Origin: Pseudomonas sp. RIT409
GTDB lineage: Bacteria; Pseudomonadota; Gammaproteobacteria; Pseudomonadales; Pseudomonadaceae
Length of the DNA stretch: 64,000 nt
Assembly (NCBI RefSeq): GCF_003052515.2
Contig: NZ_QARE02000003.1
Span: forward strand, 1-64,000
Direction: 5' to 3'
The position numbers and the translations under genes are program-made. The notes under the pieces are model-generated. The model was not told where the DNA came from. It saw nothing but the letters and a program-made list of their open reading frames with translations, and ran no database searches. Positions 42,679 to 52,078 of this stretch are shown here, piece after piece. Numbering within the stretch: the stretch's first letter is position 1; the number at the start of each line of letters is the position of its first letter.

Positions 42679-44123
42679 TGAATTTTTAATACCTTTTGAG
42701 TGGAGATGACTGAGTCTATACTATTGTTATGGGGGATGGATATATTGTCCAGCACCGCTTCACGCATTCCGCCTGGGAAAGTTAATCCCCCTGGACGCCA
42801 AAGACTGTTGACACCGCCTTCATTGCCTGCTGGCATTAGCACCGTTGGTCTGTCTAATGTCAGCATGTAGATATCCTTGTTGGCCAGCGAACCTGGATCA
42901 TATCCAAGTGCAGATTCCAATATAGAGAGGTCATTTGCTTTTTTATACTCAGCAATTACCTGTTCAAGATCGTTTTTTTGCATGACAAATTTTTTGGGGT
43001 TAAATCCGGATCTGTTTACGTCTGCAATGTCGTCAGGAGTAAACAGAAAGCCGCCGCCTTCTTCAAAAGAATTTAAATGCGCTTTCATATAATCTTGATC
43101 AAGGTAAGTTTCTGGCAGTGGCCTTTCTCCTTTCGGGATCTTTAAGATATCAGCCTCCGTAAACCCTGGCTTATACTTTGGTTTTACCTTGTCGACTATT
43201 TTGAATTCTTCTAATTTTTCTTTTGGGTTTGATCGTTGGTCAGGCTGAGCAGCTTTCTTCAGCGGCGCCACCTCCTTAACCTGCAACTCCGGCTCCGCCA
43301 GAATCTTGCTCTGATTCTTGGCCAGCCAGTCTGCAAACTGCTTGTTTGAAATCTCCGCCTGAAGCTTCGCACTGCGCGTCGCAATGCTCTCCATGCTGTT
43401 CATCACACCGGCTTTCATCTGGCCGCGGGTGAGGTAGGTGACGATAGCGGTGAGTAGCAACATCACCAGTTGCTCTTGGCCCCGAGCGAGTTGGCGGGCG
43501 GCGCGTTCTGTACGCTCCTGCATCTGTGCCGAGGATCCCCCGGTGGGGTCGAGCCCGGGTGGCTTGAGCCCGTCCTCGGCATGCCAGGCTGTGGCCAGGC
43601 CCTCCTGCAAAGAGGCCAGACAGGCGGGCAGGCCTTTGTAGAAATATTCGGCGATCGCCGACAGGCCCAGCGCCATCAGGATGAGGTTGCCGACCTGCAG
43701 GCCGATGCCGGCACCCGCCACTGCGCCAGGCGCCGCGCCGATACCAAACGCCAGGGAGCCCGCTGCACCGCCGACGGCCCCGCCCACTGCAACGCTGCCC
43801 CCCAGAATCATCACCACTTCCTGCACCAGCTTGATCAGCACCGGCAAGATCTGCGAGATGTTGATCGACGCCCACTTGCGCGAAAGGTTGGTCTGCATGA
43901 TCGGGTAGGAGAGGGCCATCGCGTGGCGAACATTGTCGATGCGGGTGCCGCCCATCGCGCCGTAAGCTCGGTTCGCACCGTTGCTGACGCGTCGAGTGAA
44001 GCCGTTCCAGCCGTCATGCGCGCTTTGCCAACCGCTGCTGACGCTCTGGTTCAGTTCACTGAATCTGTGGTCAAGGTTTCGTTCAATGTCGTCCCAACTA
44101 GGGACGTGGGCTAAAAGATCCAT
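42675..44123 (-). CDS. T6SS effector with N-terminal DUF6861 and C-terminal toxin domain
   Basis: 482 aa. The N-terminal 250 residues (ending near MNSMESIATRSAKL) match DUF6861, known from Pseudomonas T6SS effectors: a Gly/Ala-rich amphipathic segment at about 100-150 (GGSVAVGGAVGGAAG) and further helices that could help cross a membrane. The C-terminal 160 residues carry LPETYLDQDYMKAHLNSF, NPKKFVMQKNDLEQV and PAGNEGGVNSLWRPGGLT, a pattern I recall from tips of large polymorphic toxins without a defined activity. The GC content falls in this tip, as expected for an exchanged toxin end. The neighbouring ADP-ribosylglycohydrolase hints at ADP-ribosyl transfer, unproven. Confidence 0.75.
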   Translation of the reverse strand: MDLLAHVPSWDDIERNLDHRFSELNQSVSSGWQSAHDGWNGFTRRVSNGANRAYGAMGGTRIDNVRHAMALSYPIMQTNLSRKWASINISQILPVLIKLVQEVVMILGGSVAVGGAVGGAAGSLAFGIGAAPGAVAGAGIGLQVGNLILMALGLSAIAEYFYKGLPACLASLQEGLATAWHAEDGLKPPGLDPTGGSSAQMQERTERAARQLARGQEQLVMLLLTAIVTYLTRGQMKAGVMNSMESIATRSAKLQAEISNKQFADWLAKNQSKILAEPELQVKEVAPLKKAAQPDQRSNPKEKLEEFKIVDKVKPKYKPGFTEADILKIPKGERPLPETYLDQDYMKAHLNSFEEGGGFLFTPDDIADVNRSGFNPKKFVMQKNDLEQVIAEYKKANDLSILESALGYDPGSLANKDIYMLTLDRPTVLMPAGNEGGVNSLWRPGGLTFPGGMREAVLDNISIPHNNSIDSVISTQKVLKIQ

Positions 44124-44343
44124 TTACTCATCACAGTCCTTGAGTGAAGGGCGCATGCCAGAGAGCGATCTCAAGTGGTCTCGCTCGATATCATAGAGCC
44201 ATTACGGACAACTCAGATCATCGCCTACCAAATAAATTCAGCGAGGGCTGCATTTTTGTCATATACGCGGCGATCGACAATGATGTCATATGAATATCAA
44301 CCAGAATGTTTTTACCCGGGAGCCTCTTGTTTACAACGCTGAA

Positions 44344-44489
44344 CGAGTCAATCACTGACGTCTCGAATCTCAGCGAACGCTCCCGGAAAGTTGAACTACA
44401 GCGCCGCGCGCGATTTCGCAAAAGAGGGCAAATGGGTTGACATGATGGGCGCGTCAGGTGTCTCCTTCCTCGCTTTCGAGCATCTGTAA
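44344..44489 (+). pseudogene. 3' remnant of an unidentified plus-strand gene
   Basis: An open stretch that ends ...NYSAARDFAKEG, KWVDMMGASG, VSFLAFEHL stop at 44487-44489 has coding-like composition and is followed 7 bp later by a terminator-like hairpin. No start is present. The rest of the 738-bp spacer 44124-44861 shows no gene; GTGTCGACAC at 44572-44581 is a perfect 10-bp palindrome before vgrG. Confidence 0.45.
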
Positions 44490-44496
44490 CATTATT

Positions 44497-44520
44497 GAGA
44501 CTGTGATCAGTCTCTCGTTT
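44497..44520 (+). terminator. Intrinsic terminator-like hairpin
   Basis: GAGACTG-TGAT-CAGTCTC is a perfect 7-bp stem followed by TCGTTTT. It lies just after the 44489 stop of the remnant gene and before the vgrG promoter region. Confidence 0.5.
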
Positions 44521-44861
44521 TGGAAGCTCTAGTGGCACTTTCGAATTGCATTGCGGTCCCAGTGTCCAGCTGTGTCGACACGGGCTCCGTCGTTGTGTCG
44601 AACGGCCTTTTGCAGGACGGACTGAAACCTGGATCGGGCGAGTAGAGCAGGCGGAACCGACTTATTTGCTCAGCGTAGCCGTAGTTCATGTCCTACAAAC
44701 TGTTCGGATGAGTAGTACCGGCCGCACAGCACATGTTGCTGGAAGCACCGACGAAAACCAGAGAAGGTGCAACAGGAAATTCTGTTCTCCCCTGTTGCTC
44801 GTAACCTGTTGTTGCCGAGCATGGCGGTAGCGTTGTTCCCCATGCCTCCAAGGAGATACAC

Positions 44862-46715
44862 ATGTCGATGGACCTTGCCGCGTTGTTCACTCCCCAGAAC
44901 CGGCGTCTATTCAAGTTCAAGAATTTGGCCAACCCCGAGCAGCAACTGCTCATCGAGTCCTTCAAGGGGCGCGAAGGGTTGTCGCAGGCCTACAGCTTCG
45001 AGCTGCTGCTGGTGTGCGAAGATTCCGGAGTCGAGCTCAAGTCGATGATGGGCCAACACGTGACCATCGAGATCGAGCTGGCCACCGGCTCGCCGCGCTA
45101 TATCGCGGGCTACCTGACCCGCTTCGCCAGTATCGGCAGCGATGGCGGCATGGCCCGTTACACTGCGACCCTCAACCCCTGGTTCTCGATGCTGAAAAAC
45201 CGCTTCGACACGCGGATTTTTCAAGGCAACACGGTGGAGGAAGTGGTCACTCAGGTCTTCGCATTGTGCACGGCATTTTCCCGCCACGAGTTCCGCCTGA
45301 CCAAACCCCAGAAGCGCTACACCTACATCACCCAATACCGTGAAACGGACTTCAATTTCGTCCAGCGCTTGCTGGAAGAAGAGGGCATGTTCTATTACTT
45401 CGAGCACACTGCCGAAGGCCACACCATGATCATCTGCGATGACTCCAGCACGCTGGTGGCATTGCCTGAACAGCCTCAGATCCGCTTTCACACCGCCTCC
45501 GTCACCGAAACCGCCGACTCCATCACCCAGTGGAGCGGCAACCGCCAGCTTCAGTCAGGCAAGATCGCCGTGCAGACCTTCGATTACCGCCAGCCGAAGA
45601 ACCGCCTGCCGGTGACGATGAACAGCCTGAACAAGCAAGGCGACGTCGAGAACTTCGAAATCTACGACTTCCCCGGCCAGTACACCCACGGCACCTACGA
45701 CGAGGGCGAAGCCTTGGTCCGCCTGCGCGTCGAGGCCCTGGAACTCAAGGGCAAGACATTCAGTGGCGCCAGCAACTGCCGGGCGATGAAGCCCGGCTAC
45801 ACCTTCGAACTGCTGCAGCACTACGACCACGATCAGGGCTCGGCCGAAGACCGGCAATTCCTGCTGATGGGCATCGACAGCGAAGGGCACAACAACTACC
45901 TCAACGGCCACCCGGCGAGCTACGACAACACCTTCACCTGCGTGCGCAAAAAGATTCCGTTCCGTCCGCAACTCTCCACGCCGCGCCCCACGATTGCCGG
46001 TCCGCAGACCGCCCTCATCGTCGGCCCGCCGGGCGAAGAAATCTTCACCGACGAACTGGGCCGCGTGAAGATCCAGTTCCACTGGGATCGCAACGGCCAA
46101 TACAACGACCACAGCTCCTGCTGGGTCCGCGTCGCCCAGTCGGGTGCCAGCGGCGGATTCGGCAGCATCCAGATTCCGCGCGTGGGAGATGAAGTCGTGG
46201 TCGTCTTCCTCGACGGCAATCCGGACCGCCCCTTGATCATGGGCAGCCTCTACAACAGCCAGAACACGCCCCCGTGGTCACTGCCGGCGAACAAGACCCA
46301 GAGTGGGTTTTTGACGCGGTCGATGAAGGGCGATGGCGGCACGGCGAATTTCTTTCGCTTCGAGGACAAGGCCGGTGCCGAGCAGATCATCATGCATGCC
46401 GAGCGCAACATGGACACCGAAATCGAGGTCGACGAGAGCCATCATGTCGGCGCGAACCGGACGATTACCGTGGGCGGCACGCACACCGAGACGATCAAGA
46501 AAGACACCGTGATGAATGTCCAGGAGGGCTCGTTGACGATTCAGGTCGACAACCAATTCATTCAGGTCAGTGCCAAGGCGCACATCATTCTGCAGGTCGG
46601 TGACAGCAGCATTACGCTGACGCCTGAGGGGATTGAGATCCGAGGCAACTCGATTTCTACCGTCAGCACTGGGACGACTCAGATCACTGGCGCTCAAGTG
46701 AGAGTGAACGATTAA
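44862..46715 (+). CDS. vgrG: T6SS spike protein VgrG (TssI)
   Basis: 617 aa. The gp27-like N-terminal part (FSFELLL-like AYSFELLLVCED, FVQRLLEEEGMFYYFEH) is followed by the gp5 OB fold (GRVKIQFHWDRNG and SSCWVRVAQSGASGGFGSIQIPRVGDEVVV) and a short beta-helix (ITVGGTHTETIKKDTVMNVQEG). There is no C-terminal effector extension. AAGGAGA precedes the ATG. It heads the vgrG-eag-rhs operon and would carry the PAAR tip of the Rhs protein. Confidence 0.96.
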   Translation: MSMDLAALFTPQNRRLFKFKNLANPEQQLLIESFKGREGLSQAYSFELLLVCEDSGVELKSMMGQHVTIEIELATGSPRYIAGYLTRFASIGSDGGMARYTATLNPWFSMLKNRFDTRIFQGNTVEEVVTQVFALCTAFSRHEFRLTKPQKRYTYITQYRETDFNFVQRLLEEEGMFYYFEHTAEGHTMIICDDSSTLVALPEQPQIRFHTASVTETADSITQWSGNRQLQSGKIAVQTFDYRQPKNRLPVTMNSLNKQGDVENFEIYDFPGQYTHGTYDEGEALVRLRVEALELKGKTFSGASNCRAMKPGYTFELLQHYDHDQGSAEDRQFLLMGIDSEGHNNYLNGHPASYDNTFTCVRKKIPFRPQLSTPRPTIAGPQTALIVGPPGEEIFTDELGRVKIQFHWDRNGQYNDHSSCWVRVAQSGASGGFGSIQIPRVGDEVVVVFLDGNPDRPLIMGSLYNSQNTPPWSLPANKTQSGFLTRSMKGDGGTANFFRFEDKAGAEQIIMHAERNMDTEIEVDESHHVGANRTITVGGTHTETIKKDTVMNVQEGSLTIQVDNQFIQVSAKAHIILQVGDSSITLTPEGIEIRGNSISTVSTGTTQITGAQVRVND

Positions 46716-46727
46716 GGTGACCGTCGT

Positions 46728-47312
46728 ATGAGCAGGACCAGTATGTACGACCGTATTTCCGAGCGACGCCTTGCCCTCGAGGCAGCCGCACGCGCTGAGC
46801 AGCAAGCGGCGGCGTCGGTCATCGAGCCTGAACCGCAGCCGGAGCCGGAACCCGTTGTGCCTTTACGCGATATCCCCAGTAGCTTCAGCTTCGGCGGTTT
46901 CGATCTGCGGTTTCCAGAAGGCTTCAACTTCAGAGACATCCAGACGACTATCGAGCATGAAGGTGAGCCGATCGTTCTGACTATCAAACGACGCGACCTG
47001 CACGAGGGAGCGACGATTGACGGTCTGCTAGACGAAGCCATCCAGACGTTTCGCAAACTGTACCCCCAGTTGCGCGTCATTCGAGAGCGTGAATGCATGC
47101 TGGCGGGCAGTGTCGCAAAAGTGGTGGATTTTCAATTCACCATGGGGCACGCAGAACGGCATGGTCGCTTGGTAGGGGGCATTGTTCCCGTGGAAGCACG
47201 ACACACACCGCAGTGGCTGAGCCTTTCGTGCGTGATTGACCCGGCCAAGCCGAGCCTGAGCCTTTGGCTGGTCGAGTTCGACAACATGCTCGCGGGCATG
47301 GCAGCCCGTTGA
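46728..47312 (+). CDS. DcrB/DUF1795-like protein with N-terminal extension (Eag-related)
   Basis: 194 aa. The first 50 residues are a helical and Glu/Pro-rich extension (EPEPQPEPEPVVP), then a DcrB-like alpha/beta domain (IPSSFSFGGFDLRFPEGF, VVDFQF, LSCVID). It resembles the Eag adaptors that load PAAR effectors onto VgrG but is longer than usual. AAGGTGA lies before the ATG, 12 bp after vgrG. Confidence 0.75.
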   Translation: MSRTSMYDRISERRLALEAAARAEQQAAASVIEPEPQPEPEPVVPLRDIPSSFSFGGFDLRFPEGFNFRDIQTTIEHEGEPIVLTIKRRDLHEGATIDGLLDEAIQTFRKLYPQLRVIRERECMLAGSVAKVVDFQFTMGHAERHGRLVGGIVPVEARHTPQWLSLSCVIDPAKPSLSLWLVEFDNMLAGMAAR

Positions 47313-47348
47313 GTAGCGACGTATTTTGATTTCAGGAATGAATTTCAC

Positions 47349-47816
47349 ATGGACTATGAGTTGCAGGAAGGCAGCATCGCGCTGCCAACAGGGTTTCAAG
47401 ACCGCACGGTCAACATGTTTGTGTTGGGCGCGAGCATCCCGGCACCGCTAAGCATCACCATTTCCCGAGATAACTTGCTTCCTTCGGAAGTCCTCGGCGC
47501 TTACGTCGAGCGCCAAGTGAAGATGTTGGCTTCCAAGCTACGCGGCTACACCTTGCTCGGCAAGAAGGCCGTGGCATTGTCTTCTGCCGCGCCCATCGAG
47601 GGCGTGCAGATCGACGCGTACTACATGAACGAGGGGCGACCTTTCTATCAGCGTCAGGCGGCATTTCTGATTGAGCCAGGGCGTGCGCTGATTTTCTCCA
47701 CCACCGCGCAGGCTGATTTCAGCCCTCAGCAGAGCGAGGATTGGGACAATCTGCTGTCCAGCTTTCAGCCGAGGCTGAGCAGCCCGACCATGGCCGACTC
47801 CAACGAACAGGAGTAA
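47349..47816 (+). CDS. EagR-type chaperone/adaptor for the Rhs effector (DUF1795)
   Basis: 155 aa. YELQEGSIALPTGFQDRTVNMF, SITISRDNL and RQAAFLIEPGRALIFSTTAQADF match the DUF1795/EagR family, which shields the prePAAR-membrane region of its effector before secretion. It ends 5 bp before the Rhs start, and the Rhs protein has the matching prePAAR motif. Confidence 0.9.
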   Translation: MDYELQEGSIALPTGFQDRTVNMFVLGASIPAPLSITISRDNLLPSEVLGAYVERQVKMLASKLRGYTLLGKKAVALSSAAPIEGVQIDAYYMNEGRPFYQRQAAFLIEPGRALIFSTTAQADFSPQQSEDWDNLLSSFQPRLSSPTMADSNEQE

Positions 47817-47821
47817 CGCTC

Positions 47822-50800
47822 ATGTTCGAAGCAGCGCGTTTCGGGGACGAAATTTCACACACCAGCGCCCTCGGAGGCTTCCTGATCGGAGCGGCGCTCG
47901 GTATTGCATTGGTTGCTACCGTAGCCATTGCCACATTTACATGCGGATTTGGTGTCGCACTTCTGGCAGGTCTCGCTGCAGGCGTCGGAGGTAGCCTGCT
48001 CACCGCCGCGGGCGAAGCCATAGGCAGCATGTTTTCGTCCCCCTCAGGCACGATAGTCACTGCCTCGGCGAATGTGTTCGTGAATAGCCGTCAAGCCGCG
48101 CATGTGGCTCAAAGCCTTGGCGCGTGCAGCAAACATCCCGGCCCGGTTCAGGTGGCCGACGGTTCGACCAACGTTTTCATCAATGGCACCGCGGCGGCAC
48201 GCAAAGGCGACAAGCTCACTTGCGGCGCGACGATTTCAAGTGGTTCGAGCAATGTGCTGATCGGTGGCGGCACCCAGCGTTATCTGCCGGTCGATGACGA
48301 AATCCCTGGCTGGCTGCGTACCACGGTCGACGTGCTGATGGCGATCGCCGGTGCCGCTGGCGGTATTGCCCAACTGATTAAGGCCGGCACCCAGGCAGGC
48401 ATGAAAGCCGTTATGCCGTGCGTGATGAAGTTCACCGCAGGCTTCATTGCGGGCGAAGTGGCCAGTCGTTATGTCGTAGGCCCGGCCATCGAGGGCGCGA
48501 TCGGCGGATTGACCGGCAATCCAGTCGACCTCACCACGGGACGCAAAGTCATACCCGACGAGACCGACTTCAGCCTGCCAGGCTTGATGCCCATCGAGTG
48601 GTCGCGTTTCTACGCGAGTGACTTGGCCGTCGACAGCGTTTTGGGGCGAGGCTGGGTGTTGCCTTGGGAGCAAAACCTGCGGCGCAGCGGTAGCTTCGTC
48701 TACCTGACCGATAACCAAGGTCGAAGTATTCCCTTCGTTGACGTGCAGCCCGGCGAGCGTATCTACAACCCCCATGAGCAGATCTACCTCGTTTGCACCG
48801 AAGGGGGTCACTACCTGCTGCAAACGCTGGACAATCTCTTCTTCTACTTTGGTGAGGTTCCGAACGACAACACCCGGGTGCCGCTGCAGCGCATCGAGAA
48901 CGCCCTGGGCCATTTCCTGCACTTCACGCGCACTGTCGAGGGCACGCTGACCGACATCAGCGCTACGGGAGGCGTGCGTGTCCACTTGCACTACGACGAT
49001 CGGTCATTGCGCCTGTCCGAGGTCAAACGTGTAGTCGAGAACGAGGCGGTCGAGACGCTGGTGCAGTATCGCTACGACGACAACGGTCAACTTACCGAAG
49101 TCATCAACCGCAATGGCGACTCGGTCCGCCGCTTCAGCTATGCCGAAGGCGTGATGGCGACCCACAGCAACGCGTTGGGGCTGACCTGCAACTACCGCTG
49201 GGAAACCATTGACGGCAAACCTCGTGTGGTGGAGCACTGGACCAGTGACGGTGAACACTTCCATTTCCGCTACGACTTCAAACAGCGCGTCTCTCAAGCA
49301 ACGGACGTGTTGGGCCGCGAACTTGAAGTGCATTACAACGAAGACCATCGAGTCATCGCCAGCCGCGATTATGGCGGCGAACGCTACGCGATTGACATCG
49401 ACCATACCGGCAATATGACTGGCCTGACGCTGCCAGATGGCAATCGCCTGCAGTTCAAGTACGACGAGTACTCACGGTTGCTGGAGGAAACTGACCCGCT
49501 AGGTCGAAGCGTCAAATACACGTATCACCACCTGACGACAAAGGTCACGTCCATTTCCTACCCGGACGGTAGCGTCTGGCAGGCACGCTATGACAGCAAA
49601 GGCAACCTCATCGCGGAAACAGACCCCCTTGGTTACACGACCGAGTACCTCAACAGCGACGACGGCCTGCCCCACACCATCATCGATGCGACCCACAAAT
49701 CCAAATACCTGTGGTGGAACAGCCTGGCCCAGGTCGAGCGTTTTCAGGACTGCTCGGGCAAAAGTACGTTCTACCGCTACGACGACCGAGCCCACCTGAT
49801 CGCCGTCACCGATGCGCTGAACCAGACCACCCAGCTCGAACGCAAGCCCGACGGCGAAGTGCTGCGCATCGATCACCCGGACGGCACAGCCGAGTCGTTT
49901 ACCTACAACACCCTCGGCCAGGTCTTGACGCACACCGATGGCAAAGGCCAGACCACGCGTTTACTACGCACCGCTCGCGGATTACCCAGCAGCCGCCAGG
50001 ACGCCAAAGGCCAGCGCATTCGCTACGAGTACGACAAGGCCATCCGCCTCACCGCACTGGTTAACGAGAACAACGCGGCGTATCAGTTCGCCTACGACGA
50101 TTCCGATCGCCTGATCGAAGAAAAGCGCATCGACAACCTGACCCGCCGTTTCAGCTACAACCTGGGCGGATACCTGACGCGCGTCGATGAAATCGGCTAC
50201 GGAGAACGGGCCGAACGGCCACAACGCAGCACCGAGTTCGAACGCGACCCGAGTGGCCGACTGCTGGCCAAACTCAACGACGATGCGCGGCAGGGCTACA
50301 GCTACGACGCCGTCGACCGCCTGCTGTCCATCGAACGAACGCCGACCGCCAGTGGCAGAAAACTCGGCGTCAGCGAGGAAAAACTCGAATTCGCCTACGA
50401 CCTCTTGGGCCGGTTAATCAAAGAGACCACCCCGCAGGGCGCGCTGGACTACGAGTACGATCCGCTGAGCAACCTGACCACGCTGACGTTGCCCACAGGC
50501 CAACACCTCAACCACCTGTACTACGGCAGCGGCCACCTGCACCAGTTGAACCTTGATGGCCTGCTCATCAGCGACATCGAGCGCGACGACTTGCACCGCG
50601 AAATCCTGCGCACCCAAGGCAAACTCACCAGTTGCTTTGGCTACGACGCCATGGGTCGCAAGCGCTGGCAGTTCGCCTCGACCTTTCCCGCTGAAAGACT
50701 CTCGCAGATCCACAACCCCGGCGACAACAGCCTGCTGGTCGACCACGTCTACAACCCGATCCACCGCCGCTACGAATACGACCCGGCCGGCGAACTGATC

Positions 50801-52069
50801 CGCACGCTCGACAAACTGCGCGGAGAGATCAAGTACGAATACGAAGCCAACGGCCAACTGCACAGCCGCGACACCGGCCAACTCGTCGACAGCGAAGAAT
50901 TCCGCTACGACCCTGCGGCGAACCGGCTGAACTTCAACACCCGCCAGTTCGACCACGTCAAAGACAACCGCATCAAGCGCTGGCGCGATCAGGAATATGC
51001 CTACGATGCCTGGGGCAATCTCGTCGAGAAGCGGGTTGGGCTGGGCACGCTGCAGACGTTCAGCTACGACTGTGAAAACCGGTTGGTCAGGGCTGAGACG
51101 TTACATAACGGCAAGCTGCACAGCACAGGCTCTTACAGATACGACAGCCTCGGAAGACGAATCGGCAAAACCTCCGAAATCGAAGGCAAAACCGAGCACA
51201 AACATTTCCTCTGGCAAGGCCTGCGCATGCTGCGCGAGGAAACGCCTTGGCAGAGCAGCCTCTACGTCTACGAACCGAACAGCTACGCCCCGTTGGCCCG
51301 CGTCGACCAGCAGGAGGGTGAGGCTGAACAGAAGCTCTACTACTTCCACACCGACCAGATCGGTACGCCGCTGGAAATGACCGACGCCGATGGCAGCATC
51401 GTCTGGCAGGCGACCTACAAGACGTGGGGTGAGATCGAAACGCTTGCCGTCAATGAAGTGGAGCAGAACCTGAGGTTTCAGGGGCAGTATTTCGACGACG
51501 AGACGGAGCTGCACTACAATACGTTTCGGTATTACGATCCGGGGGTGGGGCGGTTTATTACGCAGGATCCGATTGGGTTGGCGGGGAGTGTCAACCTTTA
51601 TCAACAAACGCCAAATCCCGTTAGCTGGATCGATCCGCTTGGATGGACCTGCTCTACTACATTGAACGTAAGCAAGCCTAAGATACTTAGTAGGGCTGAT
51701 CTATCGAGTGCGGAGCGTAACTTTCTTCAAAGACAGTTTACAAAAAAACAAAATGCCCTGACGCGAGCGGCCAGTCGAGGTGAACTAGTATGGTCACCTG
51801 GCACGCATGACGTTAGGATATCGTCCCTTCAAGGATCGTATAGGAAAGCGGTTGCGGCTCGTTTTGAACGAATGTTTGGGCATGCACCGGACTTGACTAA
51901 GCTCAACGCTGATCACCCAATCGATTTAATCGTAGGCGGATCGGCGACGCAGCGATTGCAGATGCTTGATGAAACTATCAACAAGAGTATCGGCAGTGCG
52001 ATTAAAAATGCTGGCCGACGAGCAGGGCTAAGTCCCGGCGACAGGATCAGCGCAATTGTGTTTAATTGA
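47822..52069 (+). CDS. rhs: PAAR-Rhs polymorphic toxin (T6SS effector)
   Basis: 1415 aa. prePAAR motif FEAARFGDEISHTSALGG at the start, two membrane helices (about 17-63), PAAR domain (about 70-165), a third hydrophobic segment (170-190), then PVDLTTGRKVIPDETDF and about 950 residues of Rhs/YD repeats. The core ends with RFITQDPIGLAG (near 1243) and WIDPLGW (about 1270), the self-cleavage region. The last 140 residues are the exchanged toxin: NADHPIDLIVGG and MLDETINKSIGSAI suggest a nuclease-like His/Asp site, activity unproven. AGGAGT precedes the ATG. GC falls sharply in the toxin part. Confidence 0.93.
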   Translation: MFEAARFGDEISHTSALGGFLIGAALGIALVATVAIATFTCGFGVALLAGLAAGVGGSLLTAAGEAIGSMFSSPSGTIVTASANVFVNSRQAAHVAQSLGACSKHPGPVQVADGSTNVFINGTAAARKGDKLTCGATISSGSSNVLIGGGTQRYLPVDDEIPGWLRTTVDVLMAIAGAAGGIAQLIKAGTQAGMKAVMPCVMKFTAGFIAGEVASRYVVGPAIEGAIGGLTGNPVDLTTGRKVIPDETDFSLPGLMPIEWSRFYASDLAVDSVLGRGWVLPWEQNLRRSGSFVYLTDNQGRSIPFVDVQPGERIYNPHEQIYLVCTEGGHYLLQTLDNLFFYFGEVPNDNTRVPLQRIENALGHFLHFTRTVEGTLTDISATGGVRVHLHYDDRSLRLSEVKRVVENEAVETLVQYRYDDNGQLTEVINRNGDSVRRFSYAEGVMATHSNALGLTCNYRWETIDGKPRVVEHWTSDGEHFHFRYDFKQRVSQATDVLGRELEVHYNEDHRVIASRDYGGERYAIDIDHTGNMTGLTLPDGNRLQFKYDEYSRLLEETDPLGRSVKYTYHHLTTKVTSISYPDGSVWQARYDSKGNLIAETDPLGYTTEYLNSDDGLPHTIIDATHKSKYLWWNSLAQVERFQDCSGKSTFYRYDDRAHLIAVTDALNQTTQLERKPDGEVLRIDHPDGTAESFTYNTLGQVLTHTDGKGQTTRLLRTARGLPSSRQDAKGQRIRYEYDKAIRLTALVNENNAAYQFAYDDSDRLIEEKRIDNLTRRFSYNLGGYLTRVDEIGYGERAERPQRSTEFERDPSGRLLAKLNDDARQGYSYDAVDRLLSIERTPTASGRKLGVSEEKLEFAYDLLGRLIKETTPQGALDYEYDPLSNLTTLTLPTGQHLNHLYYGSGHLHQLNLDGLLISDIERDDLHREILRTQGKLTSCFGYDAMGRKRWQFASTFPAERLSQIHNPGDNSLLVDHVYNPIHRRYEYDPAGELIRTLDKLRGEIKYEYEANGQLHSRDTGQLVDSEEFRYDPAANRLNFNTRQFDHVKDNRIKRWRDQEYAYDAWGNLVEKRVGLGTLQTFSYDCENRLVRAETLHNGKLHSTGSYRYDSLGRRIGKTSEIEGKTEHKHFLWQGLRMLREETPWQSSLYVYEPNSYAPLARVDQQEGEAEQKLYYFHTDQIGTPLEMTDADGSIVWQATYKTWGEIETLAVNEVEQNLRFQGQYFDDETELHYNTFRYYDPGVGRFITQDPIGLAGSVNLYQQTPNPVSWIDPLGWTCSTTLNVSKPKILSRADLSSAERNFLQRQFTKKQNALTRAASRGELVWSPGTHDVRISSLQGSYRKAVAARFERMFGHAPDLTKLNADHPIDLIVGGSATQRLQMLDETINKSIGSAIKNAGRRAGLSPGDRISAIVFN

Positions 52070-52078
52070 GGATTTAAG

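Noticed and set aside
44532..44550. Sigma-54-like TGGCAC ... TTGCA before vgrG
   Set aside because: Seven bases separate TGGCAC and TTGCA instead of five, so the -24/-12 spacing is wrong by two.
44546..44830. 94-codon frame before vgrG
   Set aside because: Cys/Arg-rich without homology or ribosome site; overlaps the likely vgrG promoter and leader.
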